In this document: in pieces, positions 20,340-29,647 of the stretch
Numbering within the stretch: position 1 is the stretch's first letter
Layout: every line of letters begins with the position of its first letter
Assembly (NCBI GenBank): GCA_905221605.1
Contig: CAJNDS010002562.1
Coordinates: 62,501-126,500, forward strand
Source: Symbiodinium natans
Lineage: Eukaryota; Sar; Dinophyceae; Suessiales; Symbiodiniaceae
Direction of reading: 5' to 3'
Length of the DNA stretch: 64,000 bases
Translations under genes and position numbers: made by a program
The notes under the pieces: model-generated
Told to the model about the DNA's origin: nothing
What the model saw: only the letters and a program-made list of their open reading frames with translations
The model's database searches: none

Positions 20340-22670
20340 GGCTTCGCAGCGTGGACCGGTCCTCGTCTTCTCTGAGGGGTCATCGGGGAAGAATTGCTTG
20401 AAGGAGCTGTTCGTGTGCTCTGCCCGGTACTCAATGTATTCGCGTGCCAGCCCCGCCGCCTGCTCTGAGCACAGGGGACGTCTTGGGGTTCAGGGCTTAG
20501 GGCTTCGGATTCATGGAAGCCAACCTCCTTCTCAGACAGGGCCAGCACATGCAAGCCCGAAGCAAAGCTCTTCAGAACCATCTGGCACGCGCCCTCCGTC
20601 TGCACCTCCACACACCAAGACAATGTTCGCTAGACCATGTATAAGCTGGTCAAAATTACGAGATTTTCGGTCCCCTTCTGGGGTCTCCAGTTTCGACTAC
20701 ATGATTTAGGATGCCAAAAACGCACTAGCAAGCAGTCCCCACCACAAGCCCTTCAGCAGGTGCCTTGGACCGAAAGCATTGCCGCCACAGGCGACGCGCC
20801 GTTCGCTGGAGGAGCTTCGAGGCTTCTTCGTCCCATCCCTCTTTCACCAAAAGCTCGGCAAAAGACCCCACAGCTTCTTCGAACTCCTGGTCCTTCTTGC
20901 TGCCTTTCGACCATGAAGCTTCTGCGACGGTGAAGTCGAACAGAGTTTCGAAGGTAGCTTGCAGGTTGCAACGGACCAGGCGGCCGGCCTCCGAGAACAT
21001 GCTGCAGAGCTCAGTGAAGGTGATTCGCTTCGGCCCGGTGGACATCGCGGCTGTCTTCATGGCATTCTGCAGGTACTTGTCCAGACTTCTGCTGCCCAGC
21101 AAAAGGTGCAGCATCATCTGCCAGCATGTAAAGGCACTCACATGTTTAACAAAGCTCAAACAGACGGCGTATCCCCACACCCTCCGAAACTCCTAAAAAC
21201 TCCTAAACCCTAAACCCTGAAGACTAAACCCTCATCAAACCCTAAGGCCTCCGCTCCAGCATCAGATCCTGGTCGCACACGGGGGTTAGGGTTGAGGAAT
21301 CAGGGGAGGCTTCCAAAGGTAGCAATCAAGAAGCCCAGGTCTTGCAGCCCAAGCCGACCACGCGCCAAACCAAGCAATGCTTGACTCAACATCTCACGAA
21401 CACAACCCCAAAAAAACACGAGAAGGCTTCAGAGGGGTTCGCCTTAGAGGTTCTTGAAGGCCCCCTAACCCCTAAACCCTAAACATCCTAAAACCCAATC
21501 CCCAAACTCTCAAAACCCTAACCCTAATCCTAAACCCTAACCCTAAACATTCACTCTCCCTGATAATTATATTATCATAGGTTATCCCGCATGCATCTAA
21601 TTCACTTAATACAGCAATAATACTAATAGAGAACGAGCGAAATGAAATGAAGTGAGTTCGTGCGTCCGTGGGTGGTTGGTTGAACGAAGTGAGTTTAGTA
21701 ACCGCCCGTGAGACAGGACTAAAGTTGTGACCTCGCGAATGACAGGGTGAATCATATGTCTGTTAAGGTGGGTTTTTGGTGAGTGAAGAGAGCACAGTTC
21801 ATGCACGTATAAGGAATGTAAAGACGCAGGAAGTGCATTTCACGTGTGAACGAAACAGTAAGAATATTCACTAAAAGAACATATAATCTCTGATCGAAAA
21901 TATAACTGAGTAAGCGATCGCATGATATTCAATTATAAATTGGGCTTTTTCTCGTTCAATAAATGCACGCGGTTGTTCATTCATAAATTCATTCACTCCC
22001 TTGTCATTTAATTCTCTAAATCCTAAACTCAACCCCATACCCGGGACATCCTAAACCCTAAACCCTGAACCCTAAACCCTCGAACCTTAAGCCGAGACGA
22101 GGCTCCTTGAGCCTCCGCCAGGGCGGGTGCTTCGGCACTCTCTGGGTCGACTTCTGGTGCGCTCGGCGTCCTTGTCTTGGGTTTGGGGTTTAGGGTTTAG
22201 GGTTTAGAGTGTAGGGTTTAGGGTTTTAGGGTTTTAGGGTTTAGGGCGACCCCTGACCGAGGAAGAGTGCAGCCAGGGGCTCTGGAGGCCCTCGAAGAGC
22301 CCGAGGATGCCGAGCAAGTCTTGCACGAGGCATCGTCCCCCCAGCAGCGACCTCCAGAGCGCCTCGCGCACTTCCTCGGACGCCTCCCCGATGCACCGCA
22401 TCTGCTGAAGGGATGCTGCAGCCTGCTCCCGCACGAAAGCTCCTGCAGGATGGATGTGCAAGCCACAACAAACCGCCGGTTTTCGAAGGAAGGCTGCTAA
22501 GTCCTCTAATCTCCTAACCCCAAAATACTGTGAAGACACCCATGAACCCCACGCCCTCAATTCTTTGAGTAGGCGCCCCCCTTGGCCCCACAGGGCCTCC
22601 CCGAGGATCGAAGCACACCGGCTGCAGCAGCGAAGAAAGCTCAAACTCATACACGGCCTCCGCATGGATC
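20340..22670 (-). CDS. N-terminal exon cluster (six exons), RNF213-like gene
   Basis: The exons in transcript order are as follows. About 22560-22670 gives SLSFLRCCSRCASILGEALW. About 22245-22495 gives CGLHIHPAGAFVREQAAASL then EASEEVREALWRSLLGGRCL. About 22095-22180 gives TPSAPEVDPESAEAPALAEA. About 20725-21180 is a large exon: HVSAFTCWQMMLHLLLGSRS, GPKRITFTELCSMFSEAGRL, then SFAELLVKEGWDEEASKLLQ. About 20510-20620 gives CQMVLKSFASGLHVLALSEK. About 20340-20480 gives EQAAGLAREYIEYRAEHTNS. An AT-rich insertion fills 21545-22020 between two of them. No domain was recognised. Confidence 0.5.
21545..22020. other. AT-rich insertion in an intron, unlike its surroundings
   Basis: This stretch lacks telomeric repeats, is much richer in A+T, and contains repeated GTGAGT/ACGAA motifs (AACGAGCGAAATGAAATGAA, GAACGAAGTGAGTTTAGTAA, and the near-inverted TTCATTCACTCCCTTGTCAT). 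It looks like a decayed non-autonomous element. No coding frame of note. Confidence 0.5.
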
Positions 22671-22984
22671 ATCTGCCTGCTGTTCACTCCCCCCCTGAGC
22701 CCTAAACCCTAAACCCTAAACCCTAAACCCTAAACCCTAAACCCTAAACCCTAGGGTTGTCATGGAGAGTGGGAAGCTGCCTCGGCCCCTGGCCAGGCCT
22801 TAGGGCTTATGGGGGATCAAGATTTCGGGGATTTAGGGCTTGCAGGGTTTATGGTTTGGGGTTTCGGGCTCGGCCTGAAAACCTATAGCCTCAGAACTCT
22901 GGTCAGGTTCCTTGGGGTTAAGGAGTGAAGCCCCGCTAAACCCTGCCGACAAGGGTAACCCTCAGCCACCCCAATCCCGCCCCC

Positions 22985-25440
22985 CCCCGCCCCCAGAAAA
23001 AAGGAGAACGAGCACAAGCCTGACAGCTTCCAGCCAGCTTGCATTGCCCAACCGCGCATCGAGGTAAAGCATCATTTGCAGCCCGCGCCATAAGTCCTTA
23101 TAGATGACTGGAACTTGATAGAACCCTGTTCTCAGTGCGCTCATTTCATGTTGCGGATGGGGGATCCTTCTGCAAAGTTTTTGCCGGGGCTCTTGCTGCA
23201 GCAGGGCTTGAAACTCCTCACTTCTGCACGAGCATGCGGCGAAGGAAGACAGCACACTCGAGCTGCTCAACGATCTGTGGGTGGCTTTGCAACTCGTTGC
23301 GAGGGTCTTCACCCTGTCCACATGCACCTCCTCATCCTCGGCTGTCGGCTTGTTCAGAAAAGCACGAGGGTACTGTTGACTCGGTCTCATGCAACTGTGG
23401 ATGGCGAGTTTGGCTGGAAGTTTCACTCAAGGCCAGGCATCTGTGTCTTCCTTGAGTGGCTGCTTAGGGTTTAGGGGTTAGGGCCAAGAGTTCGGGCTCC
23501 TTGCACTCAGGAGTCCTGACCGGGGATACTCCCAAGCTTTCGCACCACCATCTTGCTTCGGAAAGCCTCCATGGGAGGGTGGCTCAAGGGACTCCGGAAA
23601 CTCCGGGCCGAAGTCCTGGAGGTATTTTAACCGAAATCATCATAACCTTGAACCCTATTAAACGTTTGGGGTTAAGGGTTCCTAAACCCCCAAACCCTGA
23701 ACCCATGGAACCACCAAGCAAAGCGAGACCCCTCAAGATCGACCAGATGCGCAGCTGTGCATGTTGAGACCCTACAACCCCCTTAACGATTCGGGTTTAA
23801 ACCCCAAACCCAGATAACAAGTCATAAACCCAACCCGAACCCCTCAACACGAACCCGCCTCCTTCACCACTTCGAACACCCCAGCTTCACTTGGGCCACC
23901 GTGGCTTGCATTCTTCTTGGAGCCTTGCTTTCGCGGCCTCGGTTTGGGGGGTTTAGGGACTCGGCCCTTGAGGGGCTTTCGGGGGCTTTAAGGAGAGGGG
24001 CTGCGGGGATGGCGGCACGCAACTTGTGGATTAGGCCGAGGCTCTCCACCATCACCAACTCACCTGGTTCCATCGAACCCTAAACCCTAAACCACCCCTG
24101 ACCCTAAACCCTAAACCCTAAACCCTCACCATGTCTTCACCGTTCTTGAACATCCCGAGTCTTGAAGCCAGGTTGAAGGGTTTCGGGAGATATCAAAGAT
24201 TCCTAGCTTGTTGAACACCCCTAAAAACCCCTAAACCCTCCTGGCCTCTGCCAAAGAAGCCTGCATCTGGAAGCCTCACCAGCCGCCCGACCGCGCAGAA
24301 TGCCAGCACCGCTTGACTGGGGCAAGTTGGCCCAGTGAGCCTCTGTTCTGTTTAGAGTTTAGAGGGTTTAGAGGGTCTAGGGGGTTGAGAGGGTAGGGTT
24401 TAGAGGGTTGAGAAGGTTAAGAGAGGGTCTAAGGGGACCGGTGAATTTTGCACAAGCAGGTCCGACCTCCCAAACTGCCCTGCTAAGGCTAAGACTCGAA
24501 ACCCTGAACCCTCCAAACCCTCTAAACCCTCTACAAACCCTCTCAACCCTCTAAACCCTCTCACCCTCTCAACCCTCTAGACCCTCTAAACCCCCTAAAC
24601 CCACTAAACCCAACCCTCTAAACACTCCCAACCCTCAACCCTGACCATAAGCCTTAGACCCCCAGCGCTAAACCCAAAACCCTACACCCTAAACCCTGAA
24701 CCCTAAACCCGAAACCCTCCCAGCCCTCCAGCCAGGCGACAGTTCCAGGTAGTCTCCCAGATTGGGCGCCGCCCGCATTTGCTTGCACAGCTGCGCGAAG
24801 TCGTCCAAGACCCCGGACAGCGTTTCCCCGCTTGCACCTGGGCCACCCGAGGTTTCGAGTCTAGGGTTTAGGGTTTAGGGTTTAGGGTTTAGGGTTTAGG
24901 GTTTAGGGCTTCGGGTTTAGGGCTTCGGGCTTAGGGTTTAGGGGTCTAGGGTCTAGGGTCTAGGGTCTAGGGTCTGGGGTCTAGGCTTCAAATTTGAGGG
25001 CTTATTTGCCTAACCCTAAACCCCACCCCCTAAAACCCTATCCCTCTTGAAACCAATCAAGCGGAAAATTATGAGAAATCTTCAATGGTCTACCATTGGG
25101 TCCCCCACATCCTAAGCTCCCCCGATCCTGGAATATTGGGTTGAGGGTTTAGGGACTTAAAGGGTTGAAGGGTTTACGATTCAGAGGGGCGTTTTGGGGC
25201 TTCAGGTCTCAGGACGGGTGGGAAGCTGGGGGTCATGAACTTAGGATGCTGGTTTCTCTCCTTAAGGTCCCTAGACCCAAAACCCTAAACCCAAAAACCC
25301 AAAACCATCACCCTCAGCCCTCAACCCTAAACGCTGAACCCTAAACCCTAAACCTGCCAAGCAACACCCAGAATCTGCCAGTCGATCGTGGAAGGAGCAG
25401 AGGAACTTGCCGTGAAGATCCGCCTGCATCCCGTCCCGTA
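22985..25440 (-). CDS. N-terminal exon cluster (five exons), RNF213-like gene
   Basis: The exons in transcript order are as follows. About 25360-25440 gives VRDGMQADLHGKFLCSFHDR. About 24725-24850 gives SGVLDDFAQLCKQMRAAPNL. About 24010-24065 gives ELVMVESLGLIHKLRAAIP. About 23525-23600 gives MEAFRSKMVVRKLGSIPGQD (weak). About 22985-23426 gives CKATHRSLSSSSVLSSFAAC then VPVIYKDLWRGLQMMLYLDA and WLEAVRLVLVLLF, ending against a GGGGGCGGGG tract that may be intronic. The reading frames are open and leftward, but function is unknown and ends are estimates. Confidence 0.45.
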
Positions 25441-25569
25441 CTGATTCTGGGGTCTTGGGATTCAGGGTTCGGGTTTTAGGGTTCAGGTCTAAGCTTGCTT
25501 CAGCGTCTCGTAGCCTTTTGGGTGGCAACATCTGAGCAACTCTGAGCACGTGTGGAAAACCCTGAACCC

Positions 25570-26979
25570 TAAACCGAGCCTGCTTCACATCCTTCTTTCC
25601 TTCGAAGGCCACATGGCCGAAAAAGTGCGAGTCGCCAGGCTCTGTATGCCTTGAGCCGAGCCAAGGTCTAAGATGCTGGGCTTTAAGGGTATCCCGAAAT
25701 CTCACCGCAGCCCTCCCTTCTTGAATGCATGAACAGGAACCGACTGACGTCCACATCACTCTGCAATAGGTTGCCATGGTCATTGCGCCCACGAAAGAAG
25801 CTTTCCAGGCTTTCCATGACTCCCATGCGCTTGTCCTTGTTCAGAGTGAATGTCCTGATGAGCAGGGATGAGAATGCCGAGTATACTGCAAGGCTGAAGC
25901 AAGCACCTGCCTTAAGGCAACAGAACAAGTCAATTGCGCACCGAGAGTCAGTTTCTGCGGCATGTTCTCGAAAGAAGCGCTGACTGGTAGCGTACACCAA
26001 AACAGGCCGTTTGCGCCACTCTGCATCAGAACAAGCTCACTGCCCGTACGAGCTTCGCTGCAGCAAATTTCTGCACCTGCGGAAACAGGAGGTAGTCTTT
26101 ATCACTGTCCTTCCAGTGTTGTCTGAATCCCACACTTTAGGTGAACCTACCTTGTCTGTGGTTGATGAACTGTCCGTGGTTGATAAACCTCCGACCTTCT
26201 GAGGCTTCAAGACAGAAGACGTGCACATGCAGCTTGCTCTGGGCATCCATTCGGCGATGCACTGCGTGGTAGATGCCACACAGGTTGCGGCTGACTAAGT
26301 CCTGCCATGAAGATTCGGACACACATGCGGCACTGTCCAATGCATGCTGTAGTGCTTCCCGGAGGTTGGGCTGATACATGATAAACATGCAAGCGGTCGT
26401 GAATTTGGTTGCACGGTCCGGAAATGTGAATACCCACTCCTGTTGCAATATCGTTCTTTGTTTCATCTTCTTTCACACAACTGTCCAACGAAACACATCT
26501 GCACACTTTTGGAGAACTAGCCTGAGGATTAGCATAGGTCAAGAATGGTCAAGATGCAGTCTCAGACGATGGTCTTGTTGTACTATTGGCCTTTCATTCT
26601 TGCTGTACGAGGTTCTGCCGCTCCTGGTGTGACGTCACCAGCTTCGTCAAGGCCGAGGGGGCCAACCATATGCTTGCAGCTTTCCGGCCTATTGCAGGCT
26701 CCTGCTGGCATTTCACCCCCTTCTTGTCAACCTCCACAACTTTCACTGTTTGGCCCAACCACTTCTTCAAGTCCTGCAACATTGCACAAACAACAGCAAG
26801 GGCTGTGATTGACCGAAGTTTGACTGAGGTGAAAAGTCCTTGCTCTTTATGTTCTCAGCCATGAGGGCTGCCGTTGCCGCTTTCTGGTCAGACAAGACCT
26901 GCACAATCTTGTCTGCGGGAAAGTCGGCAACCGACACAAATGGCAACTCCCAATGGAATCCGCTTCCATTGCGCGACAT
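25570..26979 (-). CDS. 5' exons of the leftward gene (possible start ATG at 26979)
   Basis: The exons in transcript order are as follows. About 26790-26979 starts MSRNGSGFHWELPFVSVADF and runs into DKIVQVLSDQKAATAALMAE. About 26594-26770 gives DLKKWLGQTVKVVEVDKKGV then IWLAPSALTKLVTSHQERQN. About 26195-26470 gives WVFTFPDRATKFTTACMFIM then SRNLCGIYHAVHRRMDAQSK. About 26045-26090 gives QKFAAAKLVRA. About 25700-26010 gives TLNKDKRMGVMESLESFFRG. About 25570-25680 is weak. This is unusually repeat-poor sequence for the window. TTGAGTTTTGGCTTGCAG stands upstream of the ATG and could be a trans-splicing acceptor. Whether these exons belong to the RNF213-like gene or to a separate small gene is open. 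Confidence 0.45.
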
Positions 26980-27071
26980 TGGCCCCGAAACAGCGAGCGA
27001 GCGCTACTCTGCAAGCCAAAACTCAAGTTAGTGTGGGCACAGGTTTAGGTTTCCAGCAAGGCTAGTGCAGC

Positions 27072-27115
27072 TTGATGCGGTAGCTCTACGGGATCCGGGT
27101 GTTGGCTGCGCGACG
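27072..27115 (-). CDS. Possible last PARP exon (low confidence)
   Basis: The end of the PARP fold should read [FY]-x-[IV]-Y-D-x-x-Q-x-YP-[ED]-Y-[LI]. Near 27,115 the leftward strand gives SSSRSQHPDP, and one base out of frame SYRIKLH followed by TAG. If this is the last exon, the frame is broken by one base and the catalytic Glu region is degenerate (HPD). It could equally be chance. Confidence 0.3.
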
Positions 27116-27464
27116 AGGACACCACGGCCTGAAACCTCGCTGGAAGCGAACATTTCAGGCCCTGGCACCAAAACCATCCTTCCCAACCCCCCAGGCTAAA
27201 GCATGCCAAACATCCTTCCGGCCCAGCTCCCTCGCCTTTGAGATTGGGGTGTGGGGTAGGGCTGAAGAAAGCTACTTTTCCAGTTCAAAGATGTTCAAAG
27301 CACGACAATGCATGCCAAAACCAGCCTTTCCAGGCTCGGCACTGCGCCACTAAGGGCTCACAAGGACATCCTTCATCCACACATCCTTCGGATGTTGGAG
27401 GCTCAAGTTGGAGGCCTCAGAATCACACTCGCCGGTATGCCAACAAGTACTCTGGATCTCACGG

Positions 27465-27834
27465 AAGCGGGCCACGGCTGCGCGACTCTTCCCAGTTCCC
27501 AAGTTCACAAGGAGTGTGTGGTAGGAAAAGGCTGGGGAAGTGCCAGGAACCCTGGAGAGTTCCCTTCGATCCGGTGATAAAAATACATTCTGAGCCGTAG
27601 CTTCATCTCGGAGCCTGTCATTGTCAAGGCCTTCCGTTTGGAAGCAAGCCCCACAGCAGGCTCGGACGATGAAGCAGTAGAACACATCCTCGTTGGGGTG
27701 CTTGTTGCCACCTGCGCGATAGAGGCGAGAGTGCAGATCCTCCAAGCCTGGGGTTTCGAGCCCCGGGTCTGGCCGTGTGTACTGATCCACCTTCTCGGGA
27801 TCTTCCACAAAGCAGATGCCGGCACCGAAGAGAC
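27465..27834 (-). CDS. PARP catalytic exon, GAGICF ... DQY
   Basis: It continues LKGAG|LFGAGICFVEDPEKVDQY, then HPNEDVFYCFIVRACCGACF (the strand that reads V-x-LG-x in other PARPs), RRELSRVPGTSPAFSYHTLL and AAVARFREI. G-x-GI-[YC]-F ... S/E-K-x-x-x-Y is the second NAD+ site element. In most active PARPs the residue after GI is Tyr. Here it is Cys, while the second Tyr (DQY) is kept. The acceptor is CCCCTTCAG|GTC after a run of C in the transcript (27835/27834). The frame continues past REI into probable intron. Confidence 0.85.
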
Positions 27835-27988
27835 CTGAAGGGGGGGGGGGAGGGGGCTTTAATCCCTGTCACAAATTCATCCCCTTTAAACCTCTACTTT
27901 CACCCTCAGCTCGTTTGGATTGTATCCCCCCTTGATAAGAACCCCCATCACAAAGCGTACCTTAAACTCCTCCCTGTTTGCCGGAAAC

Positions 27989-28091
27989 CTGCACCTTTTA
28001 AACTGGCAAGCTTCTCGGTGAAGCCCTGGTGAAGGATGTCCAGGAGACGTTCTGGACTGGTACCATGTAGCAGGTATCGTTCTCCCACCTC
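27989..28091 (-). CDS. PARP catalytic exon with HGT motif
   Basis: The exon reads EVGERYLLHGTSPERLLDIL and then HQGFTEKLASLKGAG. LLHGT carries the His of the H-Y-E triad that binds NAD+, and the following IL-x-x-GF-x-x-x-[LA]-A is typical of PARP donor-site sequence. The acceptor is TGAAG|GAGG (28092/28091). The donor GGTGCAG|GTTTCC (27989/27988) puts the exon in phase with GLFGAG of the next one. Confidence 0.85.
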
Positions 28092-28320
28092 CTTCAGGCT
28101 TCGGTCTCAAGTAATCCCTAGACACTCAGACTCAAAAACCCCGAAACTTCCCCAAAAAACTTCTCTCTGAACTTCCTCAACCCCCCAAACTTCCCTAAAC
28201 CTCCCTGAACTTCCCCAAAAAAACCCCGAAAAAACTCCCCTAGCACTCCCCCTACTCACCCCCCCACCCACAACAAAAATAAAAAACAAAAACAAAAAAA
28301 CAACCCTAAAACCCTCGCTC

Positions 28321-28394
28321 CTCAGTGAAGAGCGTCCCAGGCATGGCCAAGGTTGCATCTTCCAGTTTGCTGGACCAAGGCTTCAGAGAGATTC
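28321..28394 (-). CDS. PARP exon, N-terminal part of catalytic fold
   Basis: The exon reads ISLKPWSSKLEDATLAMPGT then LFTE, opened by GGAG|GAATC (28395/28394). It runs into EVGERYLLHGTS of the next exon if the intron uses the GA donor ACTGAG|GAGCGA, a non-canonical donor class reported for dinoflagellates. A second weak candidate exon lies at about 28905-28980 (SCHDFKSMKLKTSSQRTIP). Confidence 0.6.
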
Positions 28395-29122
28395 CTCCTT
28401 TTCCTTGGGTTTAGGGTTTAGGTTTGTAGGGTTTAGGGTTTAGGGTTTAGGCTTGAGGTGATTCCTCGTTGTCCTTTCAGGGATGTTTTGGGCGGGGGGG
28501 GGGGGGGGTTAGGGTTTTGGGTTTGGGCTTGAGGTGACGCCTCCTTTTCCTTTTCGGGAGATGTTTAGGGGGGGGGGGGGGGGGGGGTTGAGGGGTTTAG
28601 TGGGTTTAGGGTTTAGGTTAGGGTGATGCCCCCGTTTCCTTTTAGGGGGTTTTAGGGGATTTTGGGGTTTAGGGTTTAGGATTCCTCCTTTTCTTTAGGG
28701 ATGTTTGAGGGGGGGGTTGAGGGGTGCAGGGGTTGGGGGTTTTTAGGGTATTAGAGTTTCGGGTTTTAAGGTTTTAGGGTTGTAGGGTTTTGGGGTTTTA
28801 GGGTTTTAGGGTTTTAGGGTTTTAGGGTTTTAGGGTTTTAGGGGGTTTAAGGGTTTTAAGGGTTTTAGGGTTCCGGGCATTAAAGGTAGGGTGTAGGGTG
28901 TGGAATTCAGGAGGGATTGTTCGTTGTGAACTTGTCTTCAACTTCATGCTCTTGAAGTCATGGCAGGACATGCCAAAGAGGGCTTAGGGTTTAGGGGTTT
29001 AGGGTTTAGGGTTTAGGGTTTAGGGTTTAGTAGGGTTTAGGAGGGTTTAGGGTTTAGGGTTTAGGGTTTAGGGTTTAGGGTTTAGGGTTTAGGGTTTAGG
29101 GTTTAGGGTTTAGGGTTCTTAC

Positions 29123-29300
29123 CCTTCCCTGGCAACCCGAGTTTCGAATCTGGTTCATGTGCCGACGCACATCGTTTCGCTCAGCGGCATACTTGTTCCA
29201 GCTGTCGTGCTGGAGCCGCCAGGCACAGTGCACTGCCAAGTTGGAATATGCACGATCATAGGCCATGGCGTCGCGTCCCTTGCCAAGCTCTTTCGGAGAC
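29123..29300 (-). CDS. PARP-associated helical exon (AWR ... AAERNDV)
   Basis: The exon reads SPKELGKGRDAMAYDRAYSN, LAVHCAWRLQHDSWNKYAAE and RNDVRRHMNQIRNSG. The A-W-R-[IL]-x-H/N ... W-x-x-Y-x-x-x-R-x-x-V pattern is what I know from the region just upstream of PARP catalytic domains in WWE-less, dinoflagellate-type PARPs. This is family knowledge from memory and would need a search. It ends at a canonical donor AAGG|GTAAGA (29123/29122), after which an intron of pure telomeric repeats follows (28983-29117). Confidence 0.65.
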
Positions 29301-29423
29301 CTGACGGTGAAAATCCCAACCCTAAAGCTTAAACCGTAAACCCAACCCCCCACCCCCCCACCCCACACCCCCCCCCACCCCCCACCCCCCCCACCCCACC
29401 CCCCACGCCACCCGCCCTGCGAC
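29301..29423 (-). other. Intron between 20-bp perfect direct repeats, receptor-PARP gene
   Basis: GACCTGACGGTGAAAATCCC occurs at about 29298-29317 and 29421-29440. In transcript sense each copy has GTCAG|GTC, giving the donor in one and the acceptor in the other. The period is about 123 bp. The filling is a C-rich (G-rich in RNA) CCCCCACCCC tract. Confidence 0.8.
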
Positions 29424-29503
29424 CTGACGGTGAAAATCCCCTTGATCGCCGTCAAGGTCGCGTCATTCACGGGATAGAGTTTCCAGCCCTGGTCCAACTG
29501 AAC
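29424..29503 (-). CDS. Juxtamembrane exon of the receptor-PARP gene
   Basis: An 80-bp exon, VQLDQGWKLYPVNDATLTAI then KGIFTV, joins membrane exon to PARP exons. Its upstream intron (29504-29647) has a GC donor and AG|G acceptor. Its downstream intron (about 29301-29423) has CAG|GT at the donor and CAG|G at the acceptor. Both introns are flanked by near-perfect direct copies of exon sequence. Confidence 0.75.
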
Positions 29504-29647
29504 CTCGTCCATGGGATTTTAGGGGTTTACGGTTTAGGAGTTTAGGGGTTTGAAGGGTTTGGGGTTTAGGGCTTAGGGCTTAGGGTTGAGAGTTTAGGGT
29601 TGAGGGTTGAGGGTTTAGGGTTTAGGACAGCCCTGGTCCAACTGAGC
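29504..29647 (-). other. Intron with GC donor between 27-bp direct repeats, receptor-PARP gene
   Basis: The exon sequence at 29628-29654 recurs at 29484-29510 with two mismatches in 27 bases. Within the copies the minus strand reads GATGAG|GCTCAG (donor, GC) and GACGAG|GTTCAG (acceptor, AG|G), so the intron is one repeat period, 144 bp. The filling is degenerate telomeric repeat. Confidence 0.8.

Larger units (their letters stand above)
107..26979 (-). other. RNF213 (mysterin)-like giant gene, 3' part outside window
   Basis: This is the extent of a leftward series of more than 45 short exons. The last six kilobases match the AAA+ core of RNF213 in the right order. RNF213 is a giant cytosolic AAA+ ATPase and E3 ubiquitin ligase acting on lipid droplets and intracellular microbes in animals. 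Seen in order: a Walker A module (AGCGKT, near 6.07 kb), a second Walker A module (GETGCGKT, 3.2 kb), the linker with LSLRDVKRCVELVDWF (1.8 kb), and a third Walker A module (VGKPGNSKS, 0.2 kb). These would be AAA2, AAA3 and AAA4 of six. Exons from 6.9 to about 27 kb would form the long N-terminal region, but that part has no recognisable motif, so another gene could be hidden in it. The first candidate ATG is at 26,979, about 90 bases after the proposed end of the PARP gene. RING, C-terminal shell and stop lie left of position 1. Confidence 0.7.
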
